Of a DNA stretch of 64,000 nucleotides, positions 17,670 through 27,728 are shown piece after piece. A model generated the notes under the pieces. That model was not told where the DNA came from and made no database searches. It saw only the letters and a list, made by a program, of their open reading frames with translations. The stretch spans positions 186,001-250,000 of the forward strand of contig JBDWDN010000011.1 in NCBI GenBank assembly GCA_039977295.1. The letters run 5' to 3'. The DNA comes from Hellea sp039977295. Lineage in GTDB: Bacteria; Pseudomonadota; Alphaproteobacteria; Caulobacterales; Maricaulaceae. Within the stretch, counting starts at the first letter, position 1. The number at the start of each line of letters is the position of its first letter. Both the position numbers and the translations under genes were made by a program.

Positions 17670-18440
17670 TCACACGCCATTCGGGGCGTCCATTACGGTT
17701 ATGATAGCGGCATTGATTGTTATAGCTTCGGTGGCCTCGGTCATGCGGTTTAGCCTTATCAGGCCAATACCCATTTGCTCATGAACGTGAAGGACCTCGC
17801 CAATCACTCTTTCGCCGGCCATAATTTTATCCCCAGACACAGCTGGGCCATTTAAAACAATCCCTCGCATGCGTTTTTTAACTGTCGTCATCCGTTTCAT
17901 TCGGGAGACGACTTCTTGACCGACAAAGCACCCTTTTTTAAAATCAACGCCGTTCATAAGGTCCATATTAGCATCGGCGGGGAATGTCGTGATTGTTTCA
18001 AAATCCCATTCGCTATCCACAACGCCAAGGGAGAGGCGGTGGGTATTATAGTCGTCTGCCCCGTCCAGATAATCTGCCGTTATTAATCGCCGCCCCAGTG
18101 ATACATGACGGGGGTCAGCGTGACCTTCTTCGCCCTCACCATTCCAGATCGCATAGACATTATGGGTCTCGGTAATATCAGTAATCTCTATCGGCGCGCG
18201 GAGCTTATACATGCGCAAACGCTTAAAAAGCGCCGCTGAGAACTTCGCGGGCGTGTCGATAAGCAGCGCGTCATCCTGTTGTGTCACAAAGAAATCCGCA
18301 ATGATTTTACCCTGAGGCGTTAGCAAGGCCGCAAATGTCATCGGGCCAGACAGGCTGTTACTGATGAGGCCATCCAGCCACGGCGTAACGCCCTCGCCTG
18401 TAAGACGGAATACGGAGCGGGTTAGGTGAGCAATGGGCAT
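17670..18440 (-). CDS. ygfZ: Folate-binding protein YgfZ (Fe-S protein maturation)
   Basis: Tetrahydrofolate-binding protein related to the glycine cleavage T-protein and needed for maturation or repair of certain Fe-S enzymes. The diagnostic YgfZ motif K-G-C-F-V-G-Q-E is seen in DFKKGCFVGQEVVSRMKRM, containing the essential Cys. The N-terminal half has FRLTGEGVTPWLDGLISN and LTPQGKIIADFFV. 256 residues, normal for the alphaproteobacterial form. It stands alone between two convergent or divergent neighbours. Confidence 0.9.
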   Translation of the reverse strand: MPIAHLTRSVFRLTGEGVTPWLDGLISNSLSGPMTFAALLTPQGKIIADFFVTQQDDALLIDTPAKFSAALFKRLRMYKLRAPIEITDITETHNVYAIWNGEGEEGHADPRHVSLGRRLITADYLDGADDYNTHRLSLGVVDSEWDFETITTFPADANMDLMNGVDFKKGCFVGQEVVSRMKRMTTVKKRMRGIVLNGPAVSGDKIMAGERVIGEVLHVHEQMGIGLIRLNRMTEATEAITINAAIITVMDAPNGV

Positions 18441-18574
18441 GGATAACAGATATGGGGCGAGGGCTGCCCTATCAAGCCCTATTGATCACTGCTTGCGCCT
18501 AAATTTGGTCACATCCCTACTTTACGAGAGCGATGAGTCGCGGCATAAGCGGCTCACATTTTGAGGCTGTGGTA

Positions 18575-18973
18575 ATGTTATTTATCAAACGTATATTTAC
18601 TTGGTGGAACGGGTCGACTTTCGGCACTAATCTGCAAATTCGCCGTAAAGGCGCGAAAGTAGGCTCTGACGCTTACGGCAATACTTATTTTGAGCAAAAA
18701 TCTGATGCGTATGATGGCCGCCTGCGCCGCTGGGTGACCTATACCGGTTATGCTGACGCGTCCCGTATTCCGCCGGAATGGCAGGGATGGCTCAACTATA
18801 CCCATGAAGAAATTCCGACAGATGATACCTATTCAGATCATTCATGGGAAAAAGAGCATCGCCCGAACTTAACGGGCACCGTTCACGCCTATAAACCAAA
18901 GGGGTCGCTCGACCGCGGCGGCCAGCGCGATAAAATTGCCTCAGATTACGAGGCTTGGAGCCCCGATGCCTAA
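18575..18973 (+). CDS. NDUFA12-family complex I accessory subunit
   Basis: Homologue of the 17.2 kDa/B17.2 accessory subunit of NADH:ubiquinone oxidoreductase, a supernumerary subunit found in mitochondria and Alphaproteobacteria. Matching blocks are TWWNGSTFGTNLQIRRKG, YFEQKSDAYDGRLRRWVTY, the hallmark DASRIPPEWQGWLNY and a C-terminal SYDHSWEKEHRPNLTGT-like region. I start it at ATG 18575, giving 132 residues; the frame continues upstream to 18533. It overlaps the DUF2155 gene by eight bases, a pairing typical of Alphaproteobacteria. Confidence 0.9.
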   Translation: MLFIKRIFTWWNGSTFGTNLQIRRKGAKVGSDAYGNTYFEQKSDAYDGRLRRWVTYTGYADASRIPPEWQGWLNYTHEEIPTDDTYSDHSWEKEHRPNLTGTVHAYKPKGSLDRGGQRDKIASDYEAWSPDA

Positions 18974-19379
18974 AGCGCTCAAAGCCCTACTTGTTTCGGC
19001 TGTTATGACGCCTGCCTTTTACGGTACGGCGATGGCAGAGAACCTGAAGGGCAATGCGGTTATTCTGCGCACGCTTGATAAAGTGACAGCAACGACCCAA
19101 GACTATACTGTCAAAATTGGTGATGAACTTGAATATGGATCGCTTACAGTCGCGGTCAAACATTGTGAAAAGAAGCCGCCAGAAGACGTCCCGGAAACCT
19201 ATGCTTTCTTACAAATCGATGATTTAAAGCGTGACGGAAAAGGCCAAGACGGCGTGAAAGAACGGCTCTTCTCAGGCTGGATGCTCGCCAGCAACCCCGC
19301 CATCAGCGCCCTAGACCACTCTGTTTATGATATATGGGTGATAGATTGTAAGGTGCCGGCCGTTCAGGGCTTGCGTTAA
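18966..19379 (+). CDS. DUF2155 periplasmic protein
   Basis: A 137-residue exported protein with a signal peptide ending near TAMAEN. The mature part matches DUF2155: NAVILRTLDKVTATTQDYTVKIGD, the conserved LTVAVKHCEKKPPEDVPETYAFL, and the C-terminal RLFSGWMLASNPAISALDHSVYDIWVIDC. Two cysteines (KHC and IDC) probably bond. It starts inside the last codons of the NDUFA12 gene. Function unknown. Confidence 0.88.
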   Translation: MPKALKALLVSAVMTPAFYGTAMAENLKGNAVILRTLDKVTATTQDYTVKIGDELEYGSLTVAVKHCEKKPPEDVPETYAFLQIDDLKRDGKGQDGVKERLFSGWMLASNPAISALDHSVYDIWVIDCKVPAVQGLR

Positions 19380-19401
19380 CCCCTCCTCCACCTAGTTCGT
19401 C

Positions 19402-19489
19402 ATCACCCGACCCGATCGGGTGATCTATACCGTAAGTTTGACGATAGAGGATAGTTTACCTAATGGATTGCCGCGTCAAGCGCGGCAAT
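19402..19489. repeat. Two REP-like palindromes between convergent genes
   Basis: The 162-base gap between the DUF2155 gene and parE holds two separate perfect palindromes: ATCACCCGA/TCGGGTGAT (19402-19424) and ATTGCCGCG/CGCGGCAAT (19467-19489), each a 9-bp stem with a five-base loop. They are the kind of short GC-rich units dispersed in many alphaproteobacterial genomes and may also act as a bidirectional 3'-end signal. Confidence 0.6.
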
Positions 19490-19541
19490 GACGGGAGAGG
19501 ATAGGGGCGGGGTAAAGAAAGACCTGTGTTCAGAGTAACCC

Positions 19542-21494
19542 TTAAACCGCGACATCCTCAACGAATTGCGCGTGCTCTTGGATAAATTCAAAGCGTAGGT
19601 CTGCGCGTTTACCCATAAGGGTTACGACGAGGCTTTCTGTTGTGCTGATTTCTTCGTGGTCGATTGTAATGCGGGCGAGCTGCCGCGTTTTAGGATCCAT
19701 TGTGGTGACCTTTAGCTGCGCTGGGTTCATTTCGCCCAGTCCTTTAAAGCGCCCTATGTCGACCTTGGCAGGGCCCTTAAAGATAGTTTGCATAATCTCT
19801 TCGCGGTGAGCGTCATCAATGGCGTAAACCGTTTTGTTTTTTTGCGTCATTTTATAGAGCGGCGGCATGGCCATATAGAGGCGTCCGGCCTCAATCAGCC
19901 CCGGTGTGTAGCGGTAGAAAAATGTAATGAGTAGTGCTGCAATATGCGCCCCGTCCACATCGGCATCGGTCATGATGACGACGCGTTCATAGCGCAAATC
20001 ATCGAGCTCAAACTTTTTGCCAAGGCCAACACCTAGCGCGGTGCAAAGGTCGCTAATTTCATTATTAGCTTGGATTTTTGCCATGGTCGCAGATTCGACG
20101 TTTAGAATTTTACCTTTGAGCGGCAGGATAGCTTGCGTTTCGCGCGAACGAGCTTGCTTGGCAGAGCCACCCGCAGAGTCGCCCTCGACGATAAAGATTT
20201 CAGTGTCTTTGGATCCCTTGCGCGAACAATCGGCGAGCTTACCCGGCAGGCGGAGTTTCTTTGTTGCCGTCTTGCGGCGCACGTCACGGGCCTTGCGGCG
20301 CTTAACCCGTTCATCCGCGCGTTCAATCGCCCATTCGAGAAGCTTGGTTGCGTCTTTGGGCGAGCTAGCAAGCCAGTGATCAAAAGGGTCGCGCACGGCA
20401 TTCTCAACCATGCGCGCGGCTTCGGTATTGGAGAGGCGGTCTTTGGTCTGGCCTTGGAATTCGGGATTTTTAATAAAGCAAGACACGAGGGCGCCCGCGC
20501 CAAACATCACATCATCAGGCGTGACGTGGCTGACTTTCTTTCCCATGCCCGCAATATCGGCATAGGCGCGAAGGCCTTTGGTAATGGCCGCGCGCATGCC
20601 GGCTTCATGTGTGCCGCCCCCCGCTGTTGGAACCGTATTACAATAGGAGCGCACAAAGCTGTCAGCTTCGCCGTAACCTTCTGGGGACCAAGAAATCGCC
20701 CATTCAACGCGGCCATGGCCTGTTTCTTTTTTCGTGCGGCCTGCAAATATTTCAGAGGTAATCGTAGCTTTGGTGCCAAGCTCTTCAGATAGGAAATCGG
20801 CGAGGCCTGCTGGAAAATGAAAGACGGCTTCGGAGGGAATCTTATCAAGCTCTTTGACAAGTGACGGATCACATTTCCAGCGAATTTCGACGCCGGGCTG
20901 AAGATAGGCTTTGGCGCGGGCCATGCGGAAAAGGCGCGCCGCTTTGAATTTCGCTTTGGGGCCAAAGATTTCAGGATCAGGATGAAAACTGACCTTTGTG
21001 CCGCGGCGATTATTAATCGGGCCAAGGTCTTTTATTTTGCCTTTGGGTTTACCTTTAGAGAACTCCATCTTGTAAAGGTTTTTATTCTTGGCGACTTCGA
21101 CTTCTAGAAAATCAGAGAGCGCATTGACCACAGAGACGCCAACACCGTGAAGACCGCCTGAGGTCTCATAAGCGCCTTCTTTAAATTTACCGCCAGAGTG
21201 AAGCTCGGTCAGGATAACTTCCAGTGCGGATTTTTTCGGAAATTTCGGATGCGGGCCTACGGGAATGCCGCGGCCATTATCCGCAACTGAGAGGATGCCA
21301 TCTTTAGATAGCTCAACCTCAATACGGCTGGCATGGCCTGCCACAGCTTCGTCCATTGAGTTATCAATAACTTCGGCAAATAAGTGATGCAGGGCGCGAT
21401 CATCCGTGCCGCCAATATACATGCCGGGACGCAGGCGCACAGGTTCAAGGCCTTCAAGAACCTCAATCGAACTAGCATCGTAATTATCTGTCAT
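19542..21494 (-). CDS. parE: DNA topoisomerase IV subunit B
   Basis: ATPase subunit of topoisomerase IV, which decatenates daughter chromosomes. The GHKL domain is at the N-terminus (IEVLEGLEPVRLRPGMYIGG, EVIDNSMDEAVAG, DNGRGIPVG, GGLHGVGVSVVNALS). The TOPRIM domain has EGDSAGGSAKQARSRETQAI and DADVDGAHI, and the C-terminus has GRFKGLGEMNPAQL. At 650 residues and with the short C-terminus it fits ParE rather than the longer GyrB; the RPGMYIGGTDDRALHHLFAE block also favours ParE. Confidence 0.95.
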   Translation of the reverse strand: MTDNYDASSIEVLEGLEPVRLRPGMYIGGTDDRALHHLFAEVIDNSMDEAVAGHASRIEVELSKDGILSVADNGRGIPVGPHPKFPKKSALEVILTELHSGGKFKEGAYETSGGLHGVGVSVVNALSDFLEVEVAKNKNLYKMEFSKGKPKGKIKDLGPINNRRGTKVSFHPDPEIFGPKAKFKAARLFRMARAKAYLQPGVEIRWKCDPSLVKELDKIPSEAVFHFPAGLADFLSEELGTKATITSEIFAGRTKKETGHGRVEWAISWSPEGYGEADSFVRSYCNTVPTAGGGTHEAGMRAAITKGLRAYADIAGMGKKVSHVTPDDVMFGAGALVSCFIKNPEFQGQTKDRLSNTEAARMVENAVRDPFDHWLASSPKDATKLLEWAIERADERVKRRKARDVRRKTATKKLRLPGKLADCSRKGSKDTEIFIVEGDSAGGSAKQARSRETQAILPLKGKILNVESATMAKIQANNEISDLCTALGVGLGKKFELDDLRYERVVIMTDADVDGAHIAALLITFFYRYTPGLIEAGRLYMAMPPLYKMTQKNKTVYAIDDAHREEIMQTIFKGPAKVDIGRFKGLGEMNPAQLKVTTMDPKTRQLARITIDHEEISTTESLVVTLMGKRADLRFEFIQEHAQFVEDVAV

Positions 21495-21566
21495 TATTAT
21501 GGTCTGTGTGGGTTAAAAAGTGAATCAGTCGCCAATATGAATCATCCACGCGCGGGAGCAAGGGTT

Positions 21567-24140
21567 TTATCTATCCGTCCACAGAATACGCGCAGATTCG
21601 TAATGTGGGGGTAAGGTAATATTACGAAGCAGAGTGTCATAAGCCTTTAGGACGGCTTTGGCATGCTGGGCTTGTAAGGCGGTAATATCTTTCAGGCTCT
21701 TAGCGCCGAACTGGGCGAGCAGTTGCGGCGTGTAAAAGCTTGGCGTATCGGTTAAAGGCTGACCCGTAAGGCCCAGTAAACGCTCCCATAGCTGTAAATT
21801 TGACCAGAACACGATGCTGTCTTTTAAATTATCGGCGTTTCGGCCTAACAGGCGATAGCAGTTTTCTGTATATTCTGCCTGCATCAAGCCGCCGGGGCGA
21901 AGTTTGGAATTGAAATGGGTTGGGGGCGTATCATCGACGCGCTGACGTTCTATCAATGTCCACATCGCTTTTGCGTCGGATAGAAATTGGGCCTTATCAC
22001 GCGGCGTCGCTAGAACCTCGTCGCGAACGGCTATGGTTTTAGCGCCGAGCTGTTTATCGCCTGCCACAATACGGGAGTGGGCTAAGGCTATATGTTCCCA
22101 ATTATGAGCGCGGGTTTCATGATGGCCGCGAAAGCTGGAGAGCTTGACCGCTGCAGGGCCAGACCGGCCTGATGGCCGCAGGCGCATATCCAGCTCATAG
22201 GCGATGCCTTCTGAAAGCTTAGCTGTTAAAGCCGTGCGCAAGCGCCTAACGGCTTTGTGTGTCATATCCGTGTCGGCGTCATCGTCAAAAATAAAGACTA
22301 AATCAATATCTGATAGCGGCGCCATGCGTGACGTTCCCATCTTTCCAAGGCCTAACACCGTCACCGGCAAAGTCTCTAAGCTCAAATCATCCGCAACGAT
22401 TTTTAGGGCCGCCTCTATCGTCATATCCGCAAGGCAGGTTAGCTTTTCCTGTAAAATGGAGGCCGTTCCGCCTTCATGCATAAAGGCATGATAATGCATA
22501 AAGAGGTTCTCATTCACAAAACGCCTGAGCCGCTCAAGCCGTGTTTCGTAATCGTGAGATTGGAAAACAAACCCCGTATCCATTGCATCTTGCGGCGATA
22601 GAAACACATCTATGATATGGGGGGATTGCTCCAGCAGAACCGTCATATGCGGCGAATACAGCAGGGGCGGAATAAGCGCGTCGAGCAGTTTCTGATTGCG
22701 TGATAAAAGATGCAGATATTGTTCTGAGCGCGATAAGGCCTTGAAGAACTGATTGACCCTTATGATGGCCCCATTTGACGAAACAGAGGAGCTAAATATA
22801 CCTTCCAAAAGCCCCTGTCCCAGAGACTGAAACTGCTCCGTATTATTAGACCGCGGAAAGAAACCATTGAGCCAATTTTGCGCGATATCTTTTGCGGCGG
22901 GCTCTAGCGCGTCTAGATTAGCTTCAAAACTATCGGATGTAGAAGAAGACGCCTCCTCGACATCAAATATTTTACCGAACTCCGCATTCACAAACCGCCT
23001 TATGGATTCAATAGGTTCGCAAAAGCTCTCCCAGTTTGTTTCGCCTAATAGGGTCAAGAGGCTTTGCTGGGAATGTTCTGATGCCGGCACAATATGCGTC
23101 TGTTCATTGCCTAGCATTTGAATGGCATTTTCTAACTGGCGTAGGGTGATATAGCTTTGCGACAAACGTTGACTCAGGTCTTTAGGCATATGGCCAGATG
23201 CGGCTAATTCTTCCAGCGCTTCTAGGGTGTTGGGGGTGCGAAGCTCATATTGTTTACCGCCCCAGACAAGCTGCTGCGCATTGGCAATAAATTCTATTTC
23301 ACGAATGCCGCCGCTACCCAGTTTAACATTAAAACCAGCAGCGCCCGGCGTAATGGGCTGGGGCGCGGCGCGCTGCTGGCGCAGGGCAGGGTGCTCTAGA
23401 TTGATGCGGGATTTGAGATGAGCGAGCTCATCCAGAGCGCGAAAGTCTAAATTTTGCCGCCAAATAAAAGGCGTCACATTTTGCAAAAAGGCTTGGCCCG
23501 TTTCAATATCGCCTGCGATGACCCGCGCTTTCATCAAAGCCAAACGGTGCCACGGTAAAGCGCGAAAGAAGTAAAAATCTTGCGCCATATTTATGGACAT
23601 AGAGAGCTGACTCGCGGAGCTTTCGGGCCGCAGCCGCCAATCTACGCGCCAGATAAAATCAACGCCGTTTCGAGGTTTTAAAATCTGCCCCATGGTCTTG
23701 AGGACTTTGTTAATAACATAGCTCTGCCCCATATTTTTCGAAACGGGCAGGGTTTCAGGATCATAATAAGCGATTAGGTCTACGTCGGAGCTGAAATTCA
23801 AATCCAATCCGCCAAGTTTCCCCAGTCCCAATATAAAGAGCCCGGGAATATTATCCGGTTGGGGTTTCAGCTTGAGAGATTTACCTTCTATGTGCCAAGC
23901 CGCGCGCAAGGCCATATCAATAGAGCTGGCCGCAAATTGGCTTTGCAGGGCGCCAAGTGATTTGAAATCAGGCGACGGGCCTAAGGATAAGGCGCTCCAC
24001 CCCAGAGCAAAACGTTGCTTGAGTTCTAGAAGTTTTCCAGGGGTACCAGCATCCGAAGGGTTTAGGGTGTTGATCTCATCTAGCGCGTCTCGCGCGCTGG
24101 CCTTATGGGGTAGTCCATAATCCTCACCCAGCCCCGACAA
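21567..24140 (-). CDS. glnE: Glutamine synthetase adenylyltransferase, N-terminus unclear
   Basis: Bifunctional enzyme that adds and removes AMP on glutamine synthetase in response to PII. Both nucleotidyltransferase domains are present: GLGKLGGLDLNFSSDVDLI near residue 105 and GLGKMGTSRMAPLSDIDLVF near residue 600. The coordinates begin at a TTG with no ribosome-binding site. Homology-like sequence (CEKLLASPYLS) continues in frame to about 24185 without ATG, GTG or in-frame TTG, and the autotransporter gene ends there. With 857 residues the protein is shorter than the usual 940-980, and the first domain sits about 50 residues earlier than in E. coli GlnE. The gene is therefore either truncated at its N-terminus or starts from a rare codon coupled to the upstream gene. 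Confidence 0.88.
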   Translation of the reverse strand: MSGLGEDYGLPHKASARDALDEINTLNPSDAGTPGKLLELKQRFALGWSALSLGPSPDFKSLGALQSQFAASSIDMALRAAWHIEGKSLKLKPQPDNIPGLFILGLGKLGGLDLNFSSDVDLIAYYDPETLPVSKNMGQSYVINKVLKTMGQILKPRNGVDFIWRVDWRLRPESSASQLSMSINMAQDFYFFRALPWHRLALMKARVIAGDIETGQAFLQNVTPFIWRQNLDFRALDELAHLKSRINLEHPALRQQRAAPQPITPGAAGFNVKLGSGGIREIEFIANAQQLVWGGKQYELRTPNTLEALEELAASGHMPKDLSQRLSQSYITLRQLENAIQMLGNEQTHIVPASEHSQQSLLTLLGETNWESFCEPIESIRRFVNAEFGKIFDVEEASSSTSDSFEANLDALEPAAKDIAQNWLNGFFPRSNNTEQFQSLGQGLLEGIFSSSVSSNGAIIRVNQFFKALSRSEQYLHLLSRNQKLLDALIPPLLYSPHMTVLLEQSPHIIDVFLSPQDAMDTGFVFQSHDYETRLERLRRFVNENLFMHYHAFMHEGGTASILQEKLTCLADMTIEAALKIVADDLSLETLPVTVLGLGKMGTSRMAPLSDIDLVFIFDDDADTDMTHKAVRRLRTALTAKLSEGIAYELDMRLRPSGRSGPAAVKLSSFRGHHETRAHNWEHIALAHSRIVAGDKQLGAKTIAVRDEVLATPRDKAQFLSDAKAMWTLIERQRVDDTPPTHFNSKLRPGGLMQAEYTENCYRLLGRNADNLKDSIVFWSNLQLWERLLGLTGQPLTDTPSFYTPQLLAQFGAKSLKDITALQAQHAKAVLKAYDTLLRNITLPPHYESARILWTDR

Positions 24141-24178
24141 ATAGGGACTGGCTAATAGTTTTTCGCAAGTAGCGTCGT

Positions 24179-27100
24179 CTAGAATAACAGGCGAACCACA
24201 ACGCGGCCTGTATGACGGATAAAGCCGTCACGAATGTCACTGTCAAAGTCAAAGCCGATAGAGGAATAAGCTGATCCTGCGGCAACACTAAAGCCAACCA
24301 CAAATCCACTATCTGGGAAGAGTAGAGATTGGAGCATGGCCGTCTCTGAATTAAAGGCCTGGCCGTCTTCGCCCAAAAGTCCCGTAAAGCGGAAGCTTGT
24401 ATTGACGGGATCCTTCAAGAACTCTTGACGATAACCTGCGCGGATAGACGGACGGATCCATGTGCGTTTGCCTTGGAATTTCGCGCCAAAGTTAAACATC
24501 GCTGTGGCAGACCCTGTTGTGGAGACGCGTTTATCAACGCTGAGCGCAAGGCCGCTATCACCTGTCTCTGTATAGGCTTTTTCGGAGAGGCGAAGATAAT
24601 CAACACTCACAGTTGGGCGGAACCAGAATTTGTCATTAAGTTCCAAATCATATCCTGCGCGGATAGAGCCGTTAAGATGTGTGCCTGACCAATCGCCTTG
24701 GGCGTCGCCAGAGAATGTATTGATGCGTACGCGGCGATTTTGTTCAAAATCATTATAACCGCCGCCCGCATAGGCGTCGACACTGAGCTTGCCGCTCGCC
24801 CAGCCTGCATATGCGCCGCCTTGGACGGTAACGACATCGAGGGGTTCATCAATGCCGACAACATCCTCGATTTCTGTTGAGGCAAATCCGAGATTCACGC
24901 CGACTGCATGGAATGGGCCGATAGCCGTATCAAGGCCAGCGGAGAAACCAAAGCCTGCGCCCCGATATTGCTCTGATAATCCTGCAAGATCTCTATCAGC
25001 AAAGTAAGCAAATTCTTGTAACCACGCGCCGCCGGGTTTATCTGGCGAGCGGCGAACCGAATCGAGATGGTTAGCCACCGCGCCTGTCGCGCCGTCTACA
25101 TTCGCAATAACGAATTGACGAGCAGCCGCAGAAAACTCCGGGAGGATTTGGTTATAGGCCGCATTAAAGTCGCTTTGGCTTGTTATGTTGGCAAAAGCAT
25201 CGCCGAGTTCTGTATTGTTACGCAGGGCCTGAACAGCTGGCGTATAAGCCAAGCTTTGAACTTGGTCGAGACCGAGCTCACTTGCATTGCGAAGATCTAG
25301 CGTGATGACAAGGTCATTGCCTTCAACCGTATAATTCGTGTTGAAGAGATAAGGAGACTCTGCTGACGCCAAGGTCGCTAAATCCGCGACAGTTAAAGTG
25401 CCGCCAGCTTGGGCGATTAGAAACTCTGTACGGTCAATACCGACCACATTTGTCAGGGTCGGCGCTATGGTAGCGCCTGCTTCAAATCCGATGTCACCAC
25501 TTGCCATTAATGTAGACGCTATGCCGTTCGACCCGTCCAAAACGGGGCTATAGGTTGATGTGCCATCAAAGGCTACGCTGGTGGCGGGGATTGTACCCGC
25601 CGCGGTTAGTGCTAATGTACTTCCCTCAGCCACAGAAATGTCGAGGCCGCCTTGGTTTGCAAGAGCGCCTCTTACCGTAGAACTGCCAGAAAGCGTTAAG
25701 GCGTCATTACCGCCGCCAAAATCGACACCGCCTATAATGTTACCAGCTGTAATCGTGATGCTGTCATCGCCGCTACCCAGACGAATATCTCCGAGGATAT
25801 TGGGGTCGGCGGGCGTAATATCATCATCCATATTTGTGTCTTCGGCGCGGTTTTGAACAAATGTGAACCCGTCCACATTTTGCGAGGCATCCAAAGCGAC
25901 AAGTGTGAAATTCGTTCCAGAGTTTCCGGTCGGGTCAGATGAAGATCCCAGAGCGCCAATAGATCCTGTATTGGAGAGGCTGATTAAAGTGCCTGATTGA
26001 TCTCGAATGGCGTAGGCCGTCCCCTCACGTCCAACCAAAACAGCGGTGATAGCCCCGCTATTCGTAAGGCTGCTGAGCTGTGCTGAAGCCTCAATATCGA
26101 TGGCTGTTGCGAGAACACTGCGCGGCAGCGGTATGCTGTCAGGATTCGCAAAAGCAATGTCTGCGGCTTCTGATGACGACGCCAATATTAGACCTGAATT
26201 ATTAATGCGCTCGGCAATAGCATTCGATCCAAGGACGATGACGCGGGCATTTCCATCACCTTCAGTCAAGAAACGTGGATCGTCAGCTGGGGCATCTCGG
26301 TCCGGAACTTCAATTGGCGCAACAAAAGCCGTGGCTGACATCGTACCCGTATTGTTTATTCCGCCTGTAAGGGTCGCGTCAGAGACAGAAAATGTCGTGG
26401 CATCAATGTCATCGTAAAGGCCGTTAGCTTGAACTGTGCCTTGATTGACAAAAGCATATTGAAGGTCAGCGTCAAAGCCGTCTGCATCTGGGTCGGTAAT
26501 AGGAGAGACCCGTCCAATCGCGACAGGTGTACCTTCGCCGTTAATGAGGATAGCGGGAGCCGAGCCGTTTTGAACGATCGAGCTGATCGTCCCTAATCTT
26601 TGAATTACGTTGCCGTCATCGTCAAATGTCTGATTACCATCTTCGTCTAAAACGTCGTCAATATTGTCATCTAAATAGATCCCGCGTCCAATATCTCCGT
26701 TCACTGATATTGCCGAGCCCGCCTGTAGCAAGGAATCCGCACGTAGCGTATCGCGCCCCAATGCGCCAGTGGTTGAGTTAGCTAAGCCAGGACGGGTTGT
26801 AAATCTGTACCCCGTATTTGCGATCGCTCCGGAGTTTACGAAGCCGCCCTGAATATCAGCATCAATATTCACAGCTTGTCCGCCTTCGCCGCGAATATTG
26901 ATATTGCCATTTTGGGCGAAGTCGCCGCTTATTCCAGATCCGATATTCACGCCGGTCGCATTGTCACCCGTGACATTTATTACGCCGCCTTGCGAGAGAT
27001 TGCCCGTCAATCCGTTTTGAGCCATGGCCGTATTAGTGAGGTTGATACCGAAGCTGTCATTGCCCTCTACATCGATGGCTGATGATGTCGCGAGTTCAAT

Positions 27101-27553
27101 ATTACCTTCGAATGGGGAAGCGCCTGAGATTAAAATACCTGTGCGTCCAGACCCTTGTGCAAAAGGACCATCGACGAGGTTATCGCCATCTGTATCTGAT
27201 GGCGTGAAATCTTCTCTTATCGAAATGCTGCCGCTATTAATAAAACTGCGACTTGCGCCGCCTTCAAGGCTCACGCCCGTTGCATTATCGACATCATTAA
27301 TTGTGATGCTGCCTGCATTGGTCAGCGTATTGTCTGAGTTGAGCACAACAGCCGGGCCCGCATTTTCCAAAGTCACAGACCCTGTGCTTTCAATTGTTAC
27401 GTCTTCTCCGTCTGTCTCGACGGGCGCTGTGCGCGCATCATTGACGACAGTTTGAGCCAAAGCCGAAGGCGTAAAAGCTAGTAACATGGCAGCCCCGCTA
27501 ACGGAGCCCAAAAGGAGCTTTGAGGCGCGGAGTGTAGACGTAATAGTCGTCAT
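24179..27553 (-). CDS. Type V autotransporter with beta-helical passenger
   Basis: A large outer-membrane autotransporter. I start it at ATG 27553, which gives a clean signal peptide ending SALAQ; the frame extends 13 codons upstream. Residues about 40-790 form a repetitive passenger rich in Asn, Gly, Ser and Thr (SGSISI, NNTGTMSA, LSNTGSIGA and similar), consistent with a right-handed beta-helix. Residues about 850-1124 match the autotransporter barrel, with GGAWLQEFAYFADRD, GFGFSAGLDTAIGPFHAVG, YDLELNDKFWFRPTVSVDYLRL and a terminal VVRLLF ending in Phe, the outer-membrane assembly signal. The passenger's ligand is unknown. Its stop nearly abuts glnE. Confidence 0.9.
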   Translation of the reverse strand: MTTITSTLRASKLLLGSVSGAAMLLAFTPSALAQTVVNDARTAPVETDGEDVTIESTGSVTLENAGPAVVLNSDNTLTNAGSITINDVDNATGVSLEGGASRSFINSGSISIREDFTPSDTDGDNLVDGPFAQGSGRTGILISGASPFEGNIELATSSAIDVEGNDSFGINLTNTAMAQNGLTGNLSQGGVINVTGDNATGVNIGSGISGDFAQNGNINIRGEGGQAVNIDADIQGGFVNSGAIANTGYRFTTRPGLANSTTGALGRDTLRADSLLQAGSAISVNGDIGRGIYLDDNIDDVLDEDGNQTFDDDGNVIQRLGTISSIVQNGSAPAILINGEGTPVAIGRVSPITDPDADGFDADLQYAFVNQGTVQANGLYDDIDATTFSVSDATLTGGINNTGTMSATAFVAPIEVPDRDAPADDPRFLTEGDGNARVIVLGSNAIAERINNSGLILASSSEAADIAFANPDSIPLPRSVLATAIDIEASAQLSSLTNSGAITAVLVGREGTAYAIRDQSGTLISLSNTGSIGALGSSSDPTGNSGTNFTLVALDASQNVDGFTFVQNRAEDTNMDDDITPADPNILGDIRLGSGDDSITITAGNIIGGVDFGGGNDALTLSGSSTVRGALANQGGLDISVAEGSTLALTAAGTIPATSVAFDGTSTYSPVLDGSNGIASTLMASGDIGFEAGATIAPTLTNVVGIDRTEFLIAQAGGTLTVADLATLASAESPYLFNTNYTVEGNDLVITLDLRNASELGLDQVQSLAYTPAVQALRNNTELGDAFANITSQSDFNAAYNQILPEFSAAARQFVIANVDGATGAVANHLDSVRRSPDKPGGAWLQEFAYFADRDLAGLSEQYRGAGFGFSAGLDTAIGPFHAVGVNLGFASTEIEDVVGIDEPLDVVTVQGGAYAGWASGKLSVDAYAGGGYNDFEQNRRVRINTFSGDAQGDWSGTHLNGSIRAGYDLELNDKFWFRPTVSVDYLRLSEKAYTETGDSGLALSVDKRVSTTGSATAMFNFGAKFQGKRTWIRPSIRAGYRQEFLKDPVNTSFRFTGLLGEDGQAFNSETAMLQSLLFPDSGFVVGFSVAAGSAYSSIGFDFDSDIRDGFIRHTGRVVVRLLF

Positions 27554-27728
27554 AGGAATAACCCATAGGTAATTGGAGCCATTTCGGCCCATAGAATCTC
27601 AATCGTTGTAACCATAAAATCACGCCGCGCCAATGAAAGAATTGTTAGTTTTAGGAAGGATTACAGTGCTTTTTGTGCTGTCATGAACAGGCTTGCCAAA
27701 TCACGCGTCTCATGGCACCTCGTGGCCC

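Noticed and set aside
24124..24309. Small membrane protein gene between glnE and the autotransporter
   Set aside because: The frame lies antisense-free but entirely over the autotransporter barrel and glnE start, with no ribosome-binding site; it is an overlapping frame of coding DNA.
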